Source: JAGOCV01 sp049445855 (GTDB taxonomy: Bacteria; Pseudomonadota; Gammaproteobacteria; Burkholderiales; Burkholderiaceae_C). From it: DNA of 64,000 nucleotides. The notes under the pieces were generated by a model. The model did not search any database. It saw only the letters and a list, made by a program, of their open reading frames with translations, and was not told where the DNA came from. A program made the translations under genes and the position numbers. Shown here piece by piece: positions 18,248-26,751 of the stretch; positions within the stretch are counted from its first letter, which is position 1, and each line of letters begins with the position of its first letter. The stretch spans positions 124,001 to 188,000 of the forward strand of contig NZ_JBMSDV010000002.1 of the NCBI RefSeq assembly GCF_049445855.1, written 5' to 3'.

Positions 18248-18580
18248 TCAGAGGAGTTGCCCGTCGTCCTGCAGGGTCGAGTCGAGACGCGCGAGCAGGG
18301 CTGCGAGCCGTGGATCGTCGGCCTCTTCGCCCTCGGCGTGCGGGCGCGCGGGAATGGTGACTGCCGGGGCGGCGGGACGGTCCCCCGCGTCGGCGGCGAT
18401 GTTGAGCGCGGCGAGCACGGCAATACGGTCCCGTGCCTTGATGCGCCCGGCGTCGCGGATGCGGCACATGGCCGAATCCACGCGCTCGACCGCGTCGAGC
18501 AGTTGCTGTTCGCCGCCTTCGGGGCAGCCCAGCAGGTAGCTCTGGCCCATGATCTGGACTTCGAGTTGCTTCGCGGTCAT
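18248..18580 (-). CDS. zapA: Cell division protein ZapA
   Basis: A 110-residue protein. ZapA promotes bundling of FtsZ at the division ring. The N-terminal segment KQLEVQIMGQSYLLGCPEGGEQQLLDAVERVD is the diagnostic ZapA fold, followed by an AVLAALNIA helix. The C-terminal half is a less conserved acidic, partly coiled region. Its ATG overlaps the TGA of the preceding coiled-coil gene as ATGA (18577-18580), so the two are translationally coupled. The 6S RNA lies downstream. Confidence 0.88.
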   Translation of the reverse strand: MTAKQLEVQIMGQSYLLGCPEGGEQQLLDAVERVDSAMCRIRDAGRIKARDRIAVLAALNIAADAGDRPAAPAVTIPARPHAEGEEADDPRLAALLARLDSTLQDDGQLL

Positions 18581-18798
18581 GAAGAGGCCTCCTTCTGGCT
18601 CACTTCGGGCAGGCGTTCGAGCAATGCGTCGACGCGCGAGCGGGCGGCGCTCAGGCGTGATTTCAGGGAGTCGCGCTCCTGCGTGAGGGCCTGCATCTGC
18701 TCGACCAGCAAGGCGTTCGTGCGCTGCAGTTCCTCGTGGCGGAGCAGCAGCCGCTCGACGCGCTCGGCGATCTGGTCGATTTGGGAGGAACTGGCCAT
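18577..18798 (-). CDS. ZapB-like small coiled-coil protein (TIGR02449 type)
   Basis: A 73-residue protein that is almost entirely one coiled coil, from IDQIAERVERLLLRHEEL through LVEQMQALTQERDSLKSRL. Small coiled-coil proteins of this kind sit directly before zapA in many gamma- and betaproteobacteria and resemble ZapB. A division role is inferred from context. ATG 18798 is used because upstream in-frame codons would run into the divergent riboswitch promoter. A TACAAT -10 element at 18814-18809 would give a nearly leaderless mRNA. Confidence 0.75.
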   Translation of the reverse strand: MASSSQIDQIAERVERLLLRHEELQRTNALLVEQMQALTQERDSLKSRLSAARSRVDALLERLPEVSQKEASS

Positions 18799-18849
18799 AA
18801 GTGAATGAATTGTAGGGTTTGCAACAGATTCTGAACGTAAAATCGCAGG

Positions 18850-19050
18850 GTTGGTGCTCGCGGTGTGGCTCTCATGCCGCAGTTCAACGGGAAGCAGGAG
18901 GGCTTTTGTCACGGCCTAACCTGCGCTGCCCCCGCAACGGTAAGTGGACCGGCCGCAAGGCCAGCCGTCATCACACCGCCACTGGGCGCCGCAAGGCGCC
19001 TGGGAAGGCGATGACGGATGCTCCATCAGCCCGGATACCGGCCAACAAGG
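18850..19050 (+). promoter_or_regulatory. Cobalamin (B12) riboswitch
   Basis: The conserved B12-riboswitch elements appear in order: GGTGCTCG near 18852, GGGAAGCAGG near 18890, GCTGCCCCCGCAACGGTAA near 18925, GCCACTGG near 18978, CTGGGAAGG near 19000, and AGCCCGGATACCGGCC at 19029-19043. The arms CCGTCATC and GATGACGG close the central stem. It lies 91 bases before btuB, so adenosylcobalamin should repress btuB and probably the downstream cob genes. The extent of the expression platform is a guess. Confidence 0.93.
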
Positions 19051-19140
19051 TGGGTCCTGTCTGGTTCATCCGGATGGGGCCGTGTCGCCCATGCGCCGGC
19101 GGGGAAGCCGGCGAGGGCACTTGTTTGTGTTTCTCAAATC

Positions 19141-21096
19141 ATGACTATCCGCATCCCCCGCGTGCATGGCGCCGTGCGCCTGAGCCGCATGGCCACAGCC
19201 TGCGCTGCTGCATGCAGCACGGCCCTGTGCAGCACCGCAGCTTTTTCCCAATCCACCCTGCCTGAAACCGTGGTCACCGCCACGCGCTTCGCCGAGCCCG
19301 CGGCTTCGCTGCCGCTGGGCGTGAGCGTGCTCACGGCGCAGGACATCCGCGACTCGGGCGCGACCACGGTGAACGAAGCCGTCATGCGCCTGCTGGGCAT
19401 CGTGGGCCGCCAGGATTCATATGGCGGCGGCAACTACCAGCTGGATCTGCGCGGTTTCGGCAGCACGGCCGATTCCAACCAGGTCGTCGTCCTCGATGGC
19501 GTGCGCCTGAATGAAGGCGACCTGTCCTCGCCGCGCCTGTCGGGCATCGCCATCGACACGGTCGAGCGCATCGAAGTGCTGCGCGGCAGCGGCGCCGTGC
19601 TGTACGGCGAAGGCGCCACGGGCGGCGTGATCGTCATCACCACCAAGGCGTCGGCCGGCAAGGAGCGCAGCAACCGCGCGTCCATCTACGCAGGCTTTGG
19701 CTCCAACAGCACGCGTGAACTCAGCGCCAACGCCACCGTGGCCGCAGGCGGCTTCTCTCTGGATGTGTCGGGCCAGAAGCGCGAAAGCGACAACCACCGC
19801 GACAACTTCCGCTCCGAAACGGACGCGGGCGCTGCGACGGTGCAGTGGGAAGGCAGCAACGTGCGCATCGGCGCGCGCTACGCGCAGGACTCGCTGGACA
19901 GCCGCCTTCCCGGTTCGCTGTCTGCGGCGCAGTACGCAGCCAATCCGCAGCAGACCAACACGCCGGGCGACTACGGGCGCATCCGCAACGAACGCACCGG
20001 TGTGTTTGCCGAAGCGCAGTTCGGCAGCTGGCAGATCGCTGCTGACGCCGGCAAGCGCGACAAGACGTTGCGCAGCATGAGCGGCTTCGGCCCGTACGAC
20101 TACAACGTCGACGCCAGCAGCTTCTCCCTGCGCGCCCGCAACGAAGCAAAATTCGGCAGCATGCAGAACACCCTCGTGTTCGGTACCGACTACAACAGCT
20201 GGGACCGCACCGTGTTCGGCGCGTTCGGCTCGGTGGCCGAACAGCACTCGCGTGCCTGGTACGTCAAGGACGACATCACGCTGCCGACCGGCACGCGCGT
20301 GTCGCTGGGCTACCGCACCGAGCGCTTCGACAAGGAAACGACCGACACCACCGATGTGATCAACGATCGACTGCATGCCTGGGAACTCGGTGTGAGCCAG
20401 CCGTTGTCGCAGAACCTCACGCTGTGGGGCCGCATCGGCAAGAGCTACCGCCTGGCGAATGCCGACGAAATGCCGTTCAACGCCGTCGCGCTCGTGCCGC
20501 AGACCTCGAAGGACACCGAACTCGGCGCGCGCTGGGCGCAGGCCGGCTACAAGCTCGAAGCGCGCCTGTACCGCAGCGCGCTCGAGAACGAGATCGGCTA
20601 CGACCCCGCCGGCCTGGGCGTGTTCGGTCCGTTTGGCGCCAACGTGAACTTCGACCCGACGCGCCGCCAGGGCCTGGAGCTCGACGGAAGCTGGGCCGCG
20701 ACGAAGACGGTCAACCTGCGCGCGAACCTCGCGTGGCGCAATGCCACCTTCCGCAGCGGCCCGTACTCGGGTGCCGACGTGCCGCTGGTGCCACGCCGCA
20801 CCGCCACGTTGCGTGCCGACTGGACGCCCATCGCCAACCACCGCTTGAGTGGCGGCGTGAACTGGGTATCCTCGCAGCATCCCGATCTGGCGAACCAGTG
20901 CTCCATGCCTTCCTACACGACTGCCGACGTCCGCTATGCCTACCAGTGGCAGAACGTGGAATTCTCGCTGGGGGTCGGCAACCTGTTCGACCGCGACTAC
21001 TACTCGCAGGCCTTCAGTTGCGTTGCCGGCGTCACGAACGGCATCTACCCCGAAGCGGGTCGCACGGTCACGGCGGCTGTGCGCGTGAGCTTCTGA
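19141..21096 (+). CDS. btuB: TonB-dependent vitamin B12 receptor
   Basis: A 651-residue outer-membrane beta-barrel importer. A signal peptide covers about the first 35 residues and ends near AAFSQ. The TonB box ETVVTATRF follows, then a plug domain with LRGFGSTADSNQVVVLDG and VERIEVLRGSGAVLYGEGA, and a barrel ending in the aromatic residue of VRVSF. The cobalamin riboswitch upstream and the btuFCD genes downstream give the substrate. ATG 19141 is used; the in-frame extension to 19018 would run into the riboswitch and lacks a signal peptide. Confidence 0.92.
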   Translation: MTIRIPRVHGAVRLSRMATACAAACSTALCSTAAFSQSTLPETVVTATRFAEPAASLPLGVSVLTAQDIRDSGATTVNEAVMRLLGIVGRQDSYGGGNYQLDLRGFGSTADSNQVVVLDGVRLNEGDLSSPRLSGIAIDTVERIEVLRGSGAVLYGEGATGGVIVITTKASAGKERSNRASIYAGFGSNSTRELSANATVAAGGFSLDVSGQKRESDNHRDNFRSETDAGAATVQWEGSNVRIGARYAQDSLDSRLPGSLSAAQYAANPQQTNTPGDYGRIRNERTGVFAEAQFGSWQIAADAGKRDKTLRSMSGFGPYDYNVDASSFSLRARNEAKFGSMQNTLVFGTDYNSWDRTVFGAFGSVAEQHSRAWYVKDDITLPTGTRVSLGYRTERFDKETTDTTDVINDRLHAWELGVSQPLSQNLTLWGRIGKSYRLANADEMPFNAVALVPQTSKDTELGARWAQAGYKLEARLYRSALENEIGYDPAGLGVFGPFGANVNFDPTRRQGLELDGSWAATKTVNLRANLAWRNATFRSGPYSGADVPLVPRRTATLRADWTPIANHRLSGGVNWVSSQHPDLANQCSMPSYTTADVRYAYQWQNVEFSLGVGNLFDRDYYSQAFSCVAGVTNGIYPEAGRTVTAAVRVSF

Positions 21097-21117
21097 CGGA
21101 GCACCGGACGGAGCAAC

Positions 21118-21939
21118 ATGGGCGCTGCGGACCTCACATCACCCAAGGGTCCGCAGCGCATCGTCTGCCTGACGGAAGAGACAACCGAGTGGCTGTACCT
21201 GCTCGGCGAGGAGCGGCGCATCGTGGGCATCTCGGGCTACACGGTGCGCCCGCGCCGCGCACGTGAAGAGAAACCCAAGGTCAGCGCCTTCCTGAGCGCG
21301 AAGATCGACAAGATCCTTGCGCTCGAGCCGGACTGCGTGTTCGGCTTCTCCGACCTGCAGGCGGACATTGCCTCGGCGCTCATCCGCCACGGCATCCAGG
21401 TGACGGTGTTCAACCAGCGCAGCGTGCAGAGCATTTTCGAGATGTTGTATCAGGTGGCGGCGATGGTGGGGCGGGCCGACGATGGTCTTGCCCGCATCGA
21501 GGCCATGCGGCAGGAACTGAATGCCATCGCGCGTTCGGCCGCCGCGTTGTCGCGCCGGCCGCGCATCTTCTTCGAAGAGTGGGACGAACCGCACATCAGC
21601 GCGATCGCCTGGGTGTCGGAACTCATGGGGATTGCCGGCGGCGATGACTGCTTCCCCGAACTTGCGCGCGAGCCCTTGGGCAAGAACCGCATCATTGCGG
21701 ACGGCTCGGAGATCGTGCGCCGCAACCCGGACATCGTCATCGGCTCGTGGTGCGGCAAGAAATTCCGCGCGGAGAAGGTGGCTGCCCGCCCCGGCTGGGA
21801 GGCCGTCAATGCCGTGCGCGACAGGCAACTGTTCGAGATCAAGTCGGCCGACATCCTGCAGCCGGGCCCGGCGGCGTTGACCGACGGCGTCCACCAGTTG
21901 CATCGCATCGTCAACGAGTGGGCGGAAAAACATGGCTGA
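21118..21939 (+). CDS. Cobalamin-binding-protein-like (BtuF-fold) protein without signal peptide
   Basis: A 273-residue class III substrate-binding-protein fold, with RIVCLTEETTEWLYLLGEE near the N-terminus and SKID.ILALEPDCVFGFSDLQ after it. No signal peptide or lipobox is visible; the chain begins MGAADLTSPKGPQRIV straight into the fold, so it is probably cytoplasmic. A second, clearly exported BtuF lies at 22513. It lies 21 bases after btuB and overlaps cobU by 8 bases, so it belongs to the operon. Its role may be handling corrinoid inside the cell, which is an inference. The only other reading is a secreted protein with a missed upstream start, but no such start is found. Confidence 0.78.
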   Translation: MGAADLTSPKGPQRIVCLTEETTEWLYLLGEERRIVGISGYTVRPRRAREEKPKVSAFLSAKIDKILALEPDCVFGFSDLQADIASALIRHGIQVTVFNQRSVQSIFEMLYQVAAMVGRADDGLARIEAMRQELNAIARSAAALSRRPRIFFEEWDEPHISAIAWVSELMGIAGGDDCFPELAREPLGKNRIIADGSEIVRRNPDIVIGSWCGKKFRAEKVAARPGWEAVNAVRDRQLFEIKSADILQPGPAALTDGVHQLHRIVNEWAEKHG

Positions 21940-22516
21940 GTTGTTGTCCGTCGCGCACGCCGAATTGATCCTGGGCGGGCAGAAGAGCGGCAAGTCGCGC
22001 CGCGCCGAACTTCTGGCGCAACGCTGGCTGGCGCAGTCGCCGGCGCACGAAGCGGTGTTGATCGCGACAGCCTTGGCGCACGACGACGAAATGCGCGAGC
22101 GCATCGCGCGGCACCGGGCCGACCGTGCCTTGCGGGTACCCGGCATGCGTACGGTGGAAGAGCCCCGTCATCTGTCGGCGACGATCACGGCGCACAGCCG
22201 TCCTGGCACCCTGGTCGTGGTGGATTGCCTGACGCTCTGGCTCACGCAGTGGCTGATGCCTGCGGACGACGGCGTGCCGGATGCGCAAGCGCTGCAGCAG
22301 GAGTTGCTGGCGCTGTCCACTGCCATCGCCGGTTGCGGGGGGCCGATCGTGCTGGTGAGCAACGAAATCGGCCTGGGCGTGATTCCGCTCGGTCGCGATG
22401 TGCGGCGCTTCGTCGATGCCTTGGGCAACCTGAACCAGTCCGTGGCACAGGCCTGCGCGCGCGTGACGCTCATGGCTGCCGGCTGCCCGCTGACCGTCAA
22501 GGAGATGGCAGCGTGA
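21932..22516 (+). CDS. cobU: Adenosylcobinamide kinase / adenosylcobinamide-phosphate guanylyltransferase
   Basis: A 194-residue bifunctional enzyme. It phosphorylates adenosylcobinamide and then transfers GMP to give AdoCbi-GDP, on the path to cobalamin. The P-loop GGQKSGKS is at residues 15-22, and RIARHRADR carries the histidine guanylylated in CobU. LVVVDCLTLWL and VSNEIGLGVIP are further family motifs. It starts inside the previous gene (8-base overlap) and ends overlapping btuF by GTGA. Confidence 0.93.
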   Translation: MAELLSVAHAELILGGQKSGKSRRAELLAQRWLAQSPAHEAVLIATALAHDDEMRERIARHRADRALRVPGMRTVEEPRHLSATITAHSRPGTLVVVDCLTLWLTQWLMPADDGVPDAQALQQELLALSTAIAGCGGPIVLVSNEIGLGVIPLGRDVRRFVDALGNLNQSVAQACARVTLMAAGCPLTVKEMAA

Positions 22517-23466
22517 AAAGGTGGGGCACGCATGCAGCATCGAGTTCATGGCGTTCGCGGCCTTCATCGCGGTTTTGCGCGGTGTTGCTGTGCGCCTGCG
22601 CATGGCTGCCTTCCATCCATGCACAGGCGCGGATCCAGATCACCGATGGCCGCGGCGTGCAGGTCACCCTGCCACGCGCGCCGCAGCGCATCGTCTCGCT
22701 GCTGCCGTCGCTCACCGAAACCGTCTGCGAGCTGGGCGCGTGTGACCGGCTCGTTGGCGTGGACGACTATTCCAACTGGCCGGCGCAGGTGCGTACCCTG
22801 CCGCACGTGGGGGGGCTGGAAGACGCGAGCGTGGAGCGCATCGTCGCACTCAAGCCCGATGTCGTGCTGCTCGGAACCTCGTCGCGTGTGCTCGGGCGTC
22901 TGCAGTCGCTGGGCATTCCGGTGGCGGCGCTGGAGCCGCGCACCCATGCGGACGTGCAGTGGGTGCTGGGCAGGACGGCGGCCCTGCTCGGCCTGGCCGA
23001 CAGCGCCGCGCAGGCCGAGGCGATCTGGCGGCGCATCGATGCTGGCGTGGATGCGGCGGCACAGTCCGTGCCCGCGGCGTCGCGCGGCACCCGTGTGTAT
23101 TTCGAAGTGAACAGCGCCCCGTATGCGGCCGGCGAATCGTCCTTCATCGGCCAGACGCTGGCACGGCTGGGCCTTCGCAACATCGTGCCGGCAGCCCTCG
23201 GGCCGTTCCCGCAGGTCAATCCCGAGTTCGTCGTCCGTGCGGACCCCGAACTCATCATGGTGTCGGACGTGAAGAGCGTGTCGCTCGATACACGGCCGGG
23301 CTGGCCGCGCATCGCCGCCATCCGCTCGGGTCGGGTATGCCGCTTCTCCATGGCGCAGGGCGACGTGCTCGTGAGGCCCGGTCCACGCATGGCCGAAGGC
23401 GCGCAGATCATGGCGGATTGCGTGAACGGCAAGCTGAACGCGGCAGCCGGCGGAGTCTCGAAATGA
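22513..23466 (+). CDS. btuF: Periplasmic cobalamin-binding protein of the ABC importer
   Basis: A 317-residue substrate-binding protein with a hydrophobic signal segment (about residues 20-38, ending near IHAQA). The class III fold starts at RIVSLLPSLTETVCELGAC, the common BtuF opening, and KPDVVLLGTSSR follows. It starts at GTG 22513, overlapping the cobU stop by four bases, and its stop overlaps the ATG of btuC. It binds cobalamin in the periplasm and delivers it to BtuC2D2. Confidence 0.9.
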   Translation: MKRWGTHAASSSWRSRPSSRFCAVLLCACAWLPSIHAQARIQITDGRGVQVTLPRAPQRIVSLLPSLTETVCELGACDRLVGVDDYSNWPAQVRTLPHVGGLEDASVERIVALKPDVVLLGTSSRVLGRLQSLGIPVAALEPRTHADVQWVLGRTAALLGLADSAAQAEAIWRRIDAGVDAAAQSVPAASRGTRVYFEVNSAPYAAGESSFIGQTLARLGLRNIVPAALGPFPQVNPEFVVRADPELIMVSDVKSVSLDTRPGWPRIAAIRSGRVCRFSMAQGDVLVRPGPRMAEGAQIMADCVNGKLNAAAGGVSK

Positions 23467-24449
23467 CGGCAAGGCGGATGACGCCGTTCCGGCTGGCCGG
23501 CGTGCTGCTGGTGTTCACCGCGCTCCTGACCGCGCTCGGCGTGGCCGTGGGCAGCATGGGCTGGGAACCGCCCTGGGGCGCAAGTGCGGTGCCCGGCGCC
23601 ATCGTGTGGGACATCCGTCTGCCGCGCACGCTCGGTGCCTGGTTCGCAGGTGCGTTGCTGGGCCTGTCGGGTGCGATCGCGCAGGGGCTGTTCCGCAACC
23701 CGCTGGCCGACCCGTTCCTGCTGGGCAGCGCGTCGGGCGCGACGCTCGGTGTGGCCGTGCTGCTGGCGTGGCTCGGCGTATCGCCGGCGGCAGCAGGCAT
23801 CGGCGCGCAGCTGGGCATGACGGGTTTTGCTTTCGCAGGCGCGGCCGGCGCGGTGCTGATCACGCTCACCCTGGCGCAGGGCGTGCAACATACCTTGCGG
23901 CTGCTGCTGGCCGGCGTGGTGGTTGGCGTGGTGCTGGGCGCGCTCGCGTCGCTGGTGGCGCTGTGGTCGCCCGACATCCTGCGCGCGATGCAGACCTTCA
24001 TGCTCGGCACCACGAGTTTTCTCGGCTGGAGCAGCGTGGCGATGACAGCGGTGGCCCTGGCTGTCGCACTCGTCCTCGCGCTGCCGCTGTCGCGCGCGCT
24101 CGATGCCCTGAGCCTGGGCGAGACCACCGCGCTCAGTCTCGGCGTGCCGCTGCCCGTGGTGCGTGGCGTTCTCGTGGTGGCACTCGCGCTGTCCACCGGC
24201 GCAGCCGTTGCGCACGTGGGGCTGGTGGCCTTCGTCGGCCTGGCCGCGCCGCATCTGGTGCGCACGGCCCTGAAGCCCGCGCACCGCAGCCTGCTGGCGC
24301 TCTCCGCAATAACGGGTGGCGCACTTCTGCTGGCAGCCGACGTGCTCGCGCGCTGGCTCATGGCACCGCAGGAACTGCCCGTGGGCATCCTCACGGCCGT
24401 GCTGGGCGGTGGCTACCTGCTCGTGCTGATGCACCGGAGGTCTTCATGA
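23463..24449 (+). CDS. btuC: Cobalamin ABC transporter permease (FecCD family)
   Basis: A 328-residue permease with about ten membrane helices. Family motifs are IRLPRTLGAWFAGALLGLSGA, LFRNPLADPFLLG, and the C-terminal GLAAPHLVR and PQELPVGILTAVLGG. FecCD permeases import siderophores or B12; the place between btuF and btuD decides for cobalamin. Its ATG is in ATGA with the btuF stop and it overlaps btuD by four bases. Confidence 0.92.
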   Translation: MTARRMTPFRLAGVLLVFTALLTALGVAVGSMGWEPPWGASAVPGAIVWDIRLPRTLGAWFAGALLGLSGAIAQGLFRNPLADPFLLGSASGATLGVAVLLAWLGVSPAAAGIGAQLGMTGFAFAGAAGAVLITLTLAQGVQHTLRLLLAGVVVGVVLGALASLVALWSPDILRAMQTFMLGTTSFLGWSSVAMTAVALAVALVLALPLSRALDALSLGETTALSLGVPLPVVRGVLVVALALSTGAAVAHVGLVAFVGLAAPHLVRTALKPAHRSLLALSAITGGALLLAADVLARWLMAPQELPVGILTAVLGGGYLLVLMHRRSS

Positions 24450-25258
24450 GCGCAGCGGGCGGCGCGATCGATTCCGGCGAGGTGATGGTGGCGCAGGGCC
24501 TGCGTGTTCGCCTGGGTGATGCCGAGGTGCTGCACGACGTGAGCGTGTCGATGGCGCCTGGACGCTGGACGGCCATCGTCGGCCCCAACGGCGCGGGCAA
24601 GACGACGCTGCTGCGGGCGCTCGCGCATGTGTTGCCGGCGCGCCATGTCCTGGCAGGCGGCGTGCGCCTGCAGGGCCGCGACATCGCTACCTGCCCGCGC
24701 AGGGAGCGCGCCCGTGTGCTGGGTTGGCTGGGGCAGAACGAGGAAGCCGGCGCCGACTTGCTGGCGTACGACGTCGCGATGCTCGGGCGGTTGCCGCACC
24801 AGTCGTGGCTGTCGGTACCCACGGCCGAAGACGCGAGCATCGTCGAGCATGCGATGCGCCTTGCCCATTGTTGGGAATGGCGTCACCGCACCCTTGGCAA
24901 CCTGTCCGGCGGTGAGCGGCAACGCGTGCTGCTGGCGCGCGCATTGGCAGTGCAGGCGCGCGTGATGCTGATGGACGAGCCGCTCGCCAACCTCGATGCC
25001 CCGCACCAGGCCGACTGGCTGGGCATCGTGCGGCAACTGGCGCAGGACGGCTGCACGGTGGTGAGCGTGCTGCATGAACTGGGCATGGCGTTGCAGGCCG
25101 ACGAGATCGTCGTCATGCGTGCGGGCCGTATCGTGCACCAAGGCGCCAGCGGCGATGCCGCAACGCGCGAGGCGATGGTCGAGGTATTCGACGGCCGCAT
25201 CGGCATCCACGAGGTGGCGGGGCAGTGGGCCGTGGTGCCCGTGGTCGCGCGCGCATGA
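24446..25258 (+). CDS. btuD: Cobalamin ABC transporter ATP-binding protein
   Basis: A 270-residue ABC ATPase with Walker A GPNGAGKTT (46-54), the signature LSGGERQRVLLARALA, Walker B VMLMDEPLANLD and the switch histidine in SVLHELGMAL. It energises B12 uptake through BtuC. Starts 4 bases before the btuC stop and overlaps cobQ by 4 bases, so transport and assembly genes share one transcript. Confidence 0.92.
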   Translation: MSAAGGAIDSGEVMVAQGLRVRLGDAEVLHDVSVSMAPGRWTAIVGPNGAGKTTLLRALAHVLPARHVLAGGVRLQGRDIATCPRRERARVLGWLGQNEEAGADLLAYDVAMLGRLPHQSWLSVPTAEDASIVEHAMRLAHCWEWRHRTLGNLSGGERQRVLLARALAVQARVMLMDEPLANLDAPHQADWLGIVRQLAQDGCTVVSVLHELGMALQADEIVVMRAGRIVHQGASGDAATREAMVEVFDGRIGIHEVAGQWAVVPVVARA

Positions 25259-26751
25259 ACCTGCCTGCCAAACGCGCCCGGGCTGTCATGGTGCTCGGCA
25301 CCACCAGCGGCGCGGGCAAGAGCTGGCTGGCCACGGCCCTGTGCCGCTGGTATGCGCGACAGGGTCTGAAGGTCGCGCCGTTCAAGGCGCAGAACATGAG
25401 CAACAACGCGCGCGTCGTCGCCGGCATGGATGGTTGTGAAGGCGAGATCGGCAGCGCGCAGTACTTCCAGTCGCTGGCCGCACGCGCAGAACCGCACGTC
25501 CGCATGAATCCATTGCTGCTCAAGCCCGAGGCAGACACCCGCAGCCAGGTGGTCCTGCTCGGCAGGGTGGATGAAGCGCTCTCGCGCGCGCCCTGGCACG
25601 AGCGCAGCGAACGGGTGTGGCCTGCCGTGCGCGACGCGCTCGATGCGTTGATGGCGGACAACGATGTCGTCGTCATCGAAGGCGCCGGTTCGCCGGCCGA
25701 GATCAACCTGCAGGCCAGCGACATCGTCAACATGCGCGTGGCGCAACACACCAAGGCGGCCTGCCTGCTGGTGACGGACATCGACCGTGGCGGCGCCTTC
25801 GCGCACCTATTCGGAACGTGGTCGCTGCTGCCGCCTGAAGACCGCGCGCTGCTGCGCGGCTTCGTGCTCAACAAGTTCCGTGGTGACGCGGCCCTGCTCG
25901 AACCCGCGCCGCGGATGCTCCAGGAGATGACCGGTGTTCCGACGGTGGCAACGCTGCCCATGTGGTGGCAGCATGGTCTGCCCGAGGAAGATGGCGTGTT
26001 CGACGACCGCTCGCGCAGCACCGGGGCTGTAATGACGACCATTGCCGTGATCGCATATCCGCGCATCAGCAACCTCGACGAGTTCCAGCCGCTCAAGAAC
26101 GTGCCCGGCGTGCGACTCGTGTGGGTGCGCACGCCGGCCGATTGCGCCGGTGCGGACTGGCTCATCCTGCCCGGTTCCAAGCACACCGGCAGCGATCTCG
26201 CCTGGCTGCGCGCGCAAGGGCTGGATGCGGCCGTCGCTGCGCATGCCGCAAACGGCAGGCGAGTGCTCGGCATCTGCGGCGGCCTGCAGATGCTGGGCGA
26301 AGCGCTGATCGACACCGAAGGCATCGACGGCAACGGGCCGGGGCTCGGGCTGCTGCCGCTGGTGACAGCCTTCGCACGCGAGAAGACCGTCCTGCGTTCG
26401 CAGGCGCGCTTCGGCGATGTGCGGGGCGAGTGGCAAGCGCTCGCCGGTCTCGACGTGCGCGGCTATGAAATCCACCACGGACAAACAGTGCAGCACGCCG
26501 CCATGGCGAATGCGGGCGACATGGCGCAACCGGTCGTGTCGAACACCTCGGACGGCGCGCAGATCCTCGGCTGGCAAAACGGGCAGGGCAACGTGCTCGG
26601 CGTGTACCTGCATGGCCTGTTCGAAGACCCCGCAGTGATGCAGGCACTTTTCGGCGCCGGGTCTCGCACGCTCGACGCAGTGTTCGATGGGCTTGCCGAC
26701 TACATCGACACGCACTTCGTGCCTGGCGTGCTGGAAGATTTGCTCAAGTAG
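25255..26751 (+). CDS. cobQ: Cobyric acid synthase
   Basis: A 498-residue glutamine amidotransferase that amidates adenosylcobyrinic acid a,c-diamide at four carboxylates to form adenosylcobyric acid. The N-terminal ATPase part has GTTSGAGKSWLATALCR and VAPFKAQNMSNNA. The class I glutaminase part has the nucleophile C341 in GICGG and the histidine H453 in VYLHGLFE. Length and motifs are complete. Its 3' end overlaps the opposite-strand hipA by 8 bases. The start overlaps btuD by ATGA. Confidence 0.93.
   Translation: MNLPAKRARAVMVLGTTSGAGKSWLATALCRWYARQGLKVAPFKAQNMSNNARVVAGMDGCEGEIGSAQYFQSLAARAEPHVRMNPLLLKPEADTRSQVVLLGRVDEALSRAPWHERSERVWPAVRDALDALMADNDVVVIEGAGSPAEINLQASDIVNMRVAQHTKAACLLVTDIDRGGAFAHLFGTWSLLPPEDRALLRGFVLNKFRGDAALLEPAPRMLQEMTGVPTVATLPMWWQHGLPEEDGVFDDRSRSTGAVMTTIAVIAYPRISNLDEFQPLKNVPGVRLVWVRTPADCAGADWLILPGSKHTGSDLAWLRAQGLDAAVAAHAANGRRVLGICGGLQMLGEALIDTEGIDGNGPGLGLLPLVTAFAREKTVLRSQARFGDVRGEWQALAGLDVRGYEIHHGQTVQHAAMANAGDMAQPVVSNTSDGAQILGWQNGQGNVLGVYLHGLFEDPAVMQALFGAGSRTLDAVFDGLADYIDTHFVPGVLEDLLK

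Noticed and set aside
19018..19140. N-terminal extension of BtuB to 19018
   Set aside because: It overlaps the riboswitch and destroys the signal-peptide position.
22767..24434. A 555-codon minus-strand frame across btuF and btuC
   Set aside because: It is the shadow of the two plus-strand transporter genes.
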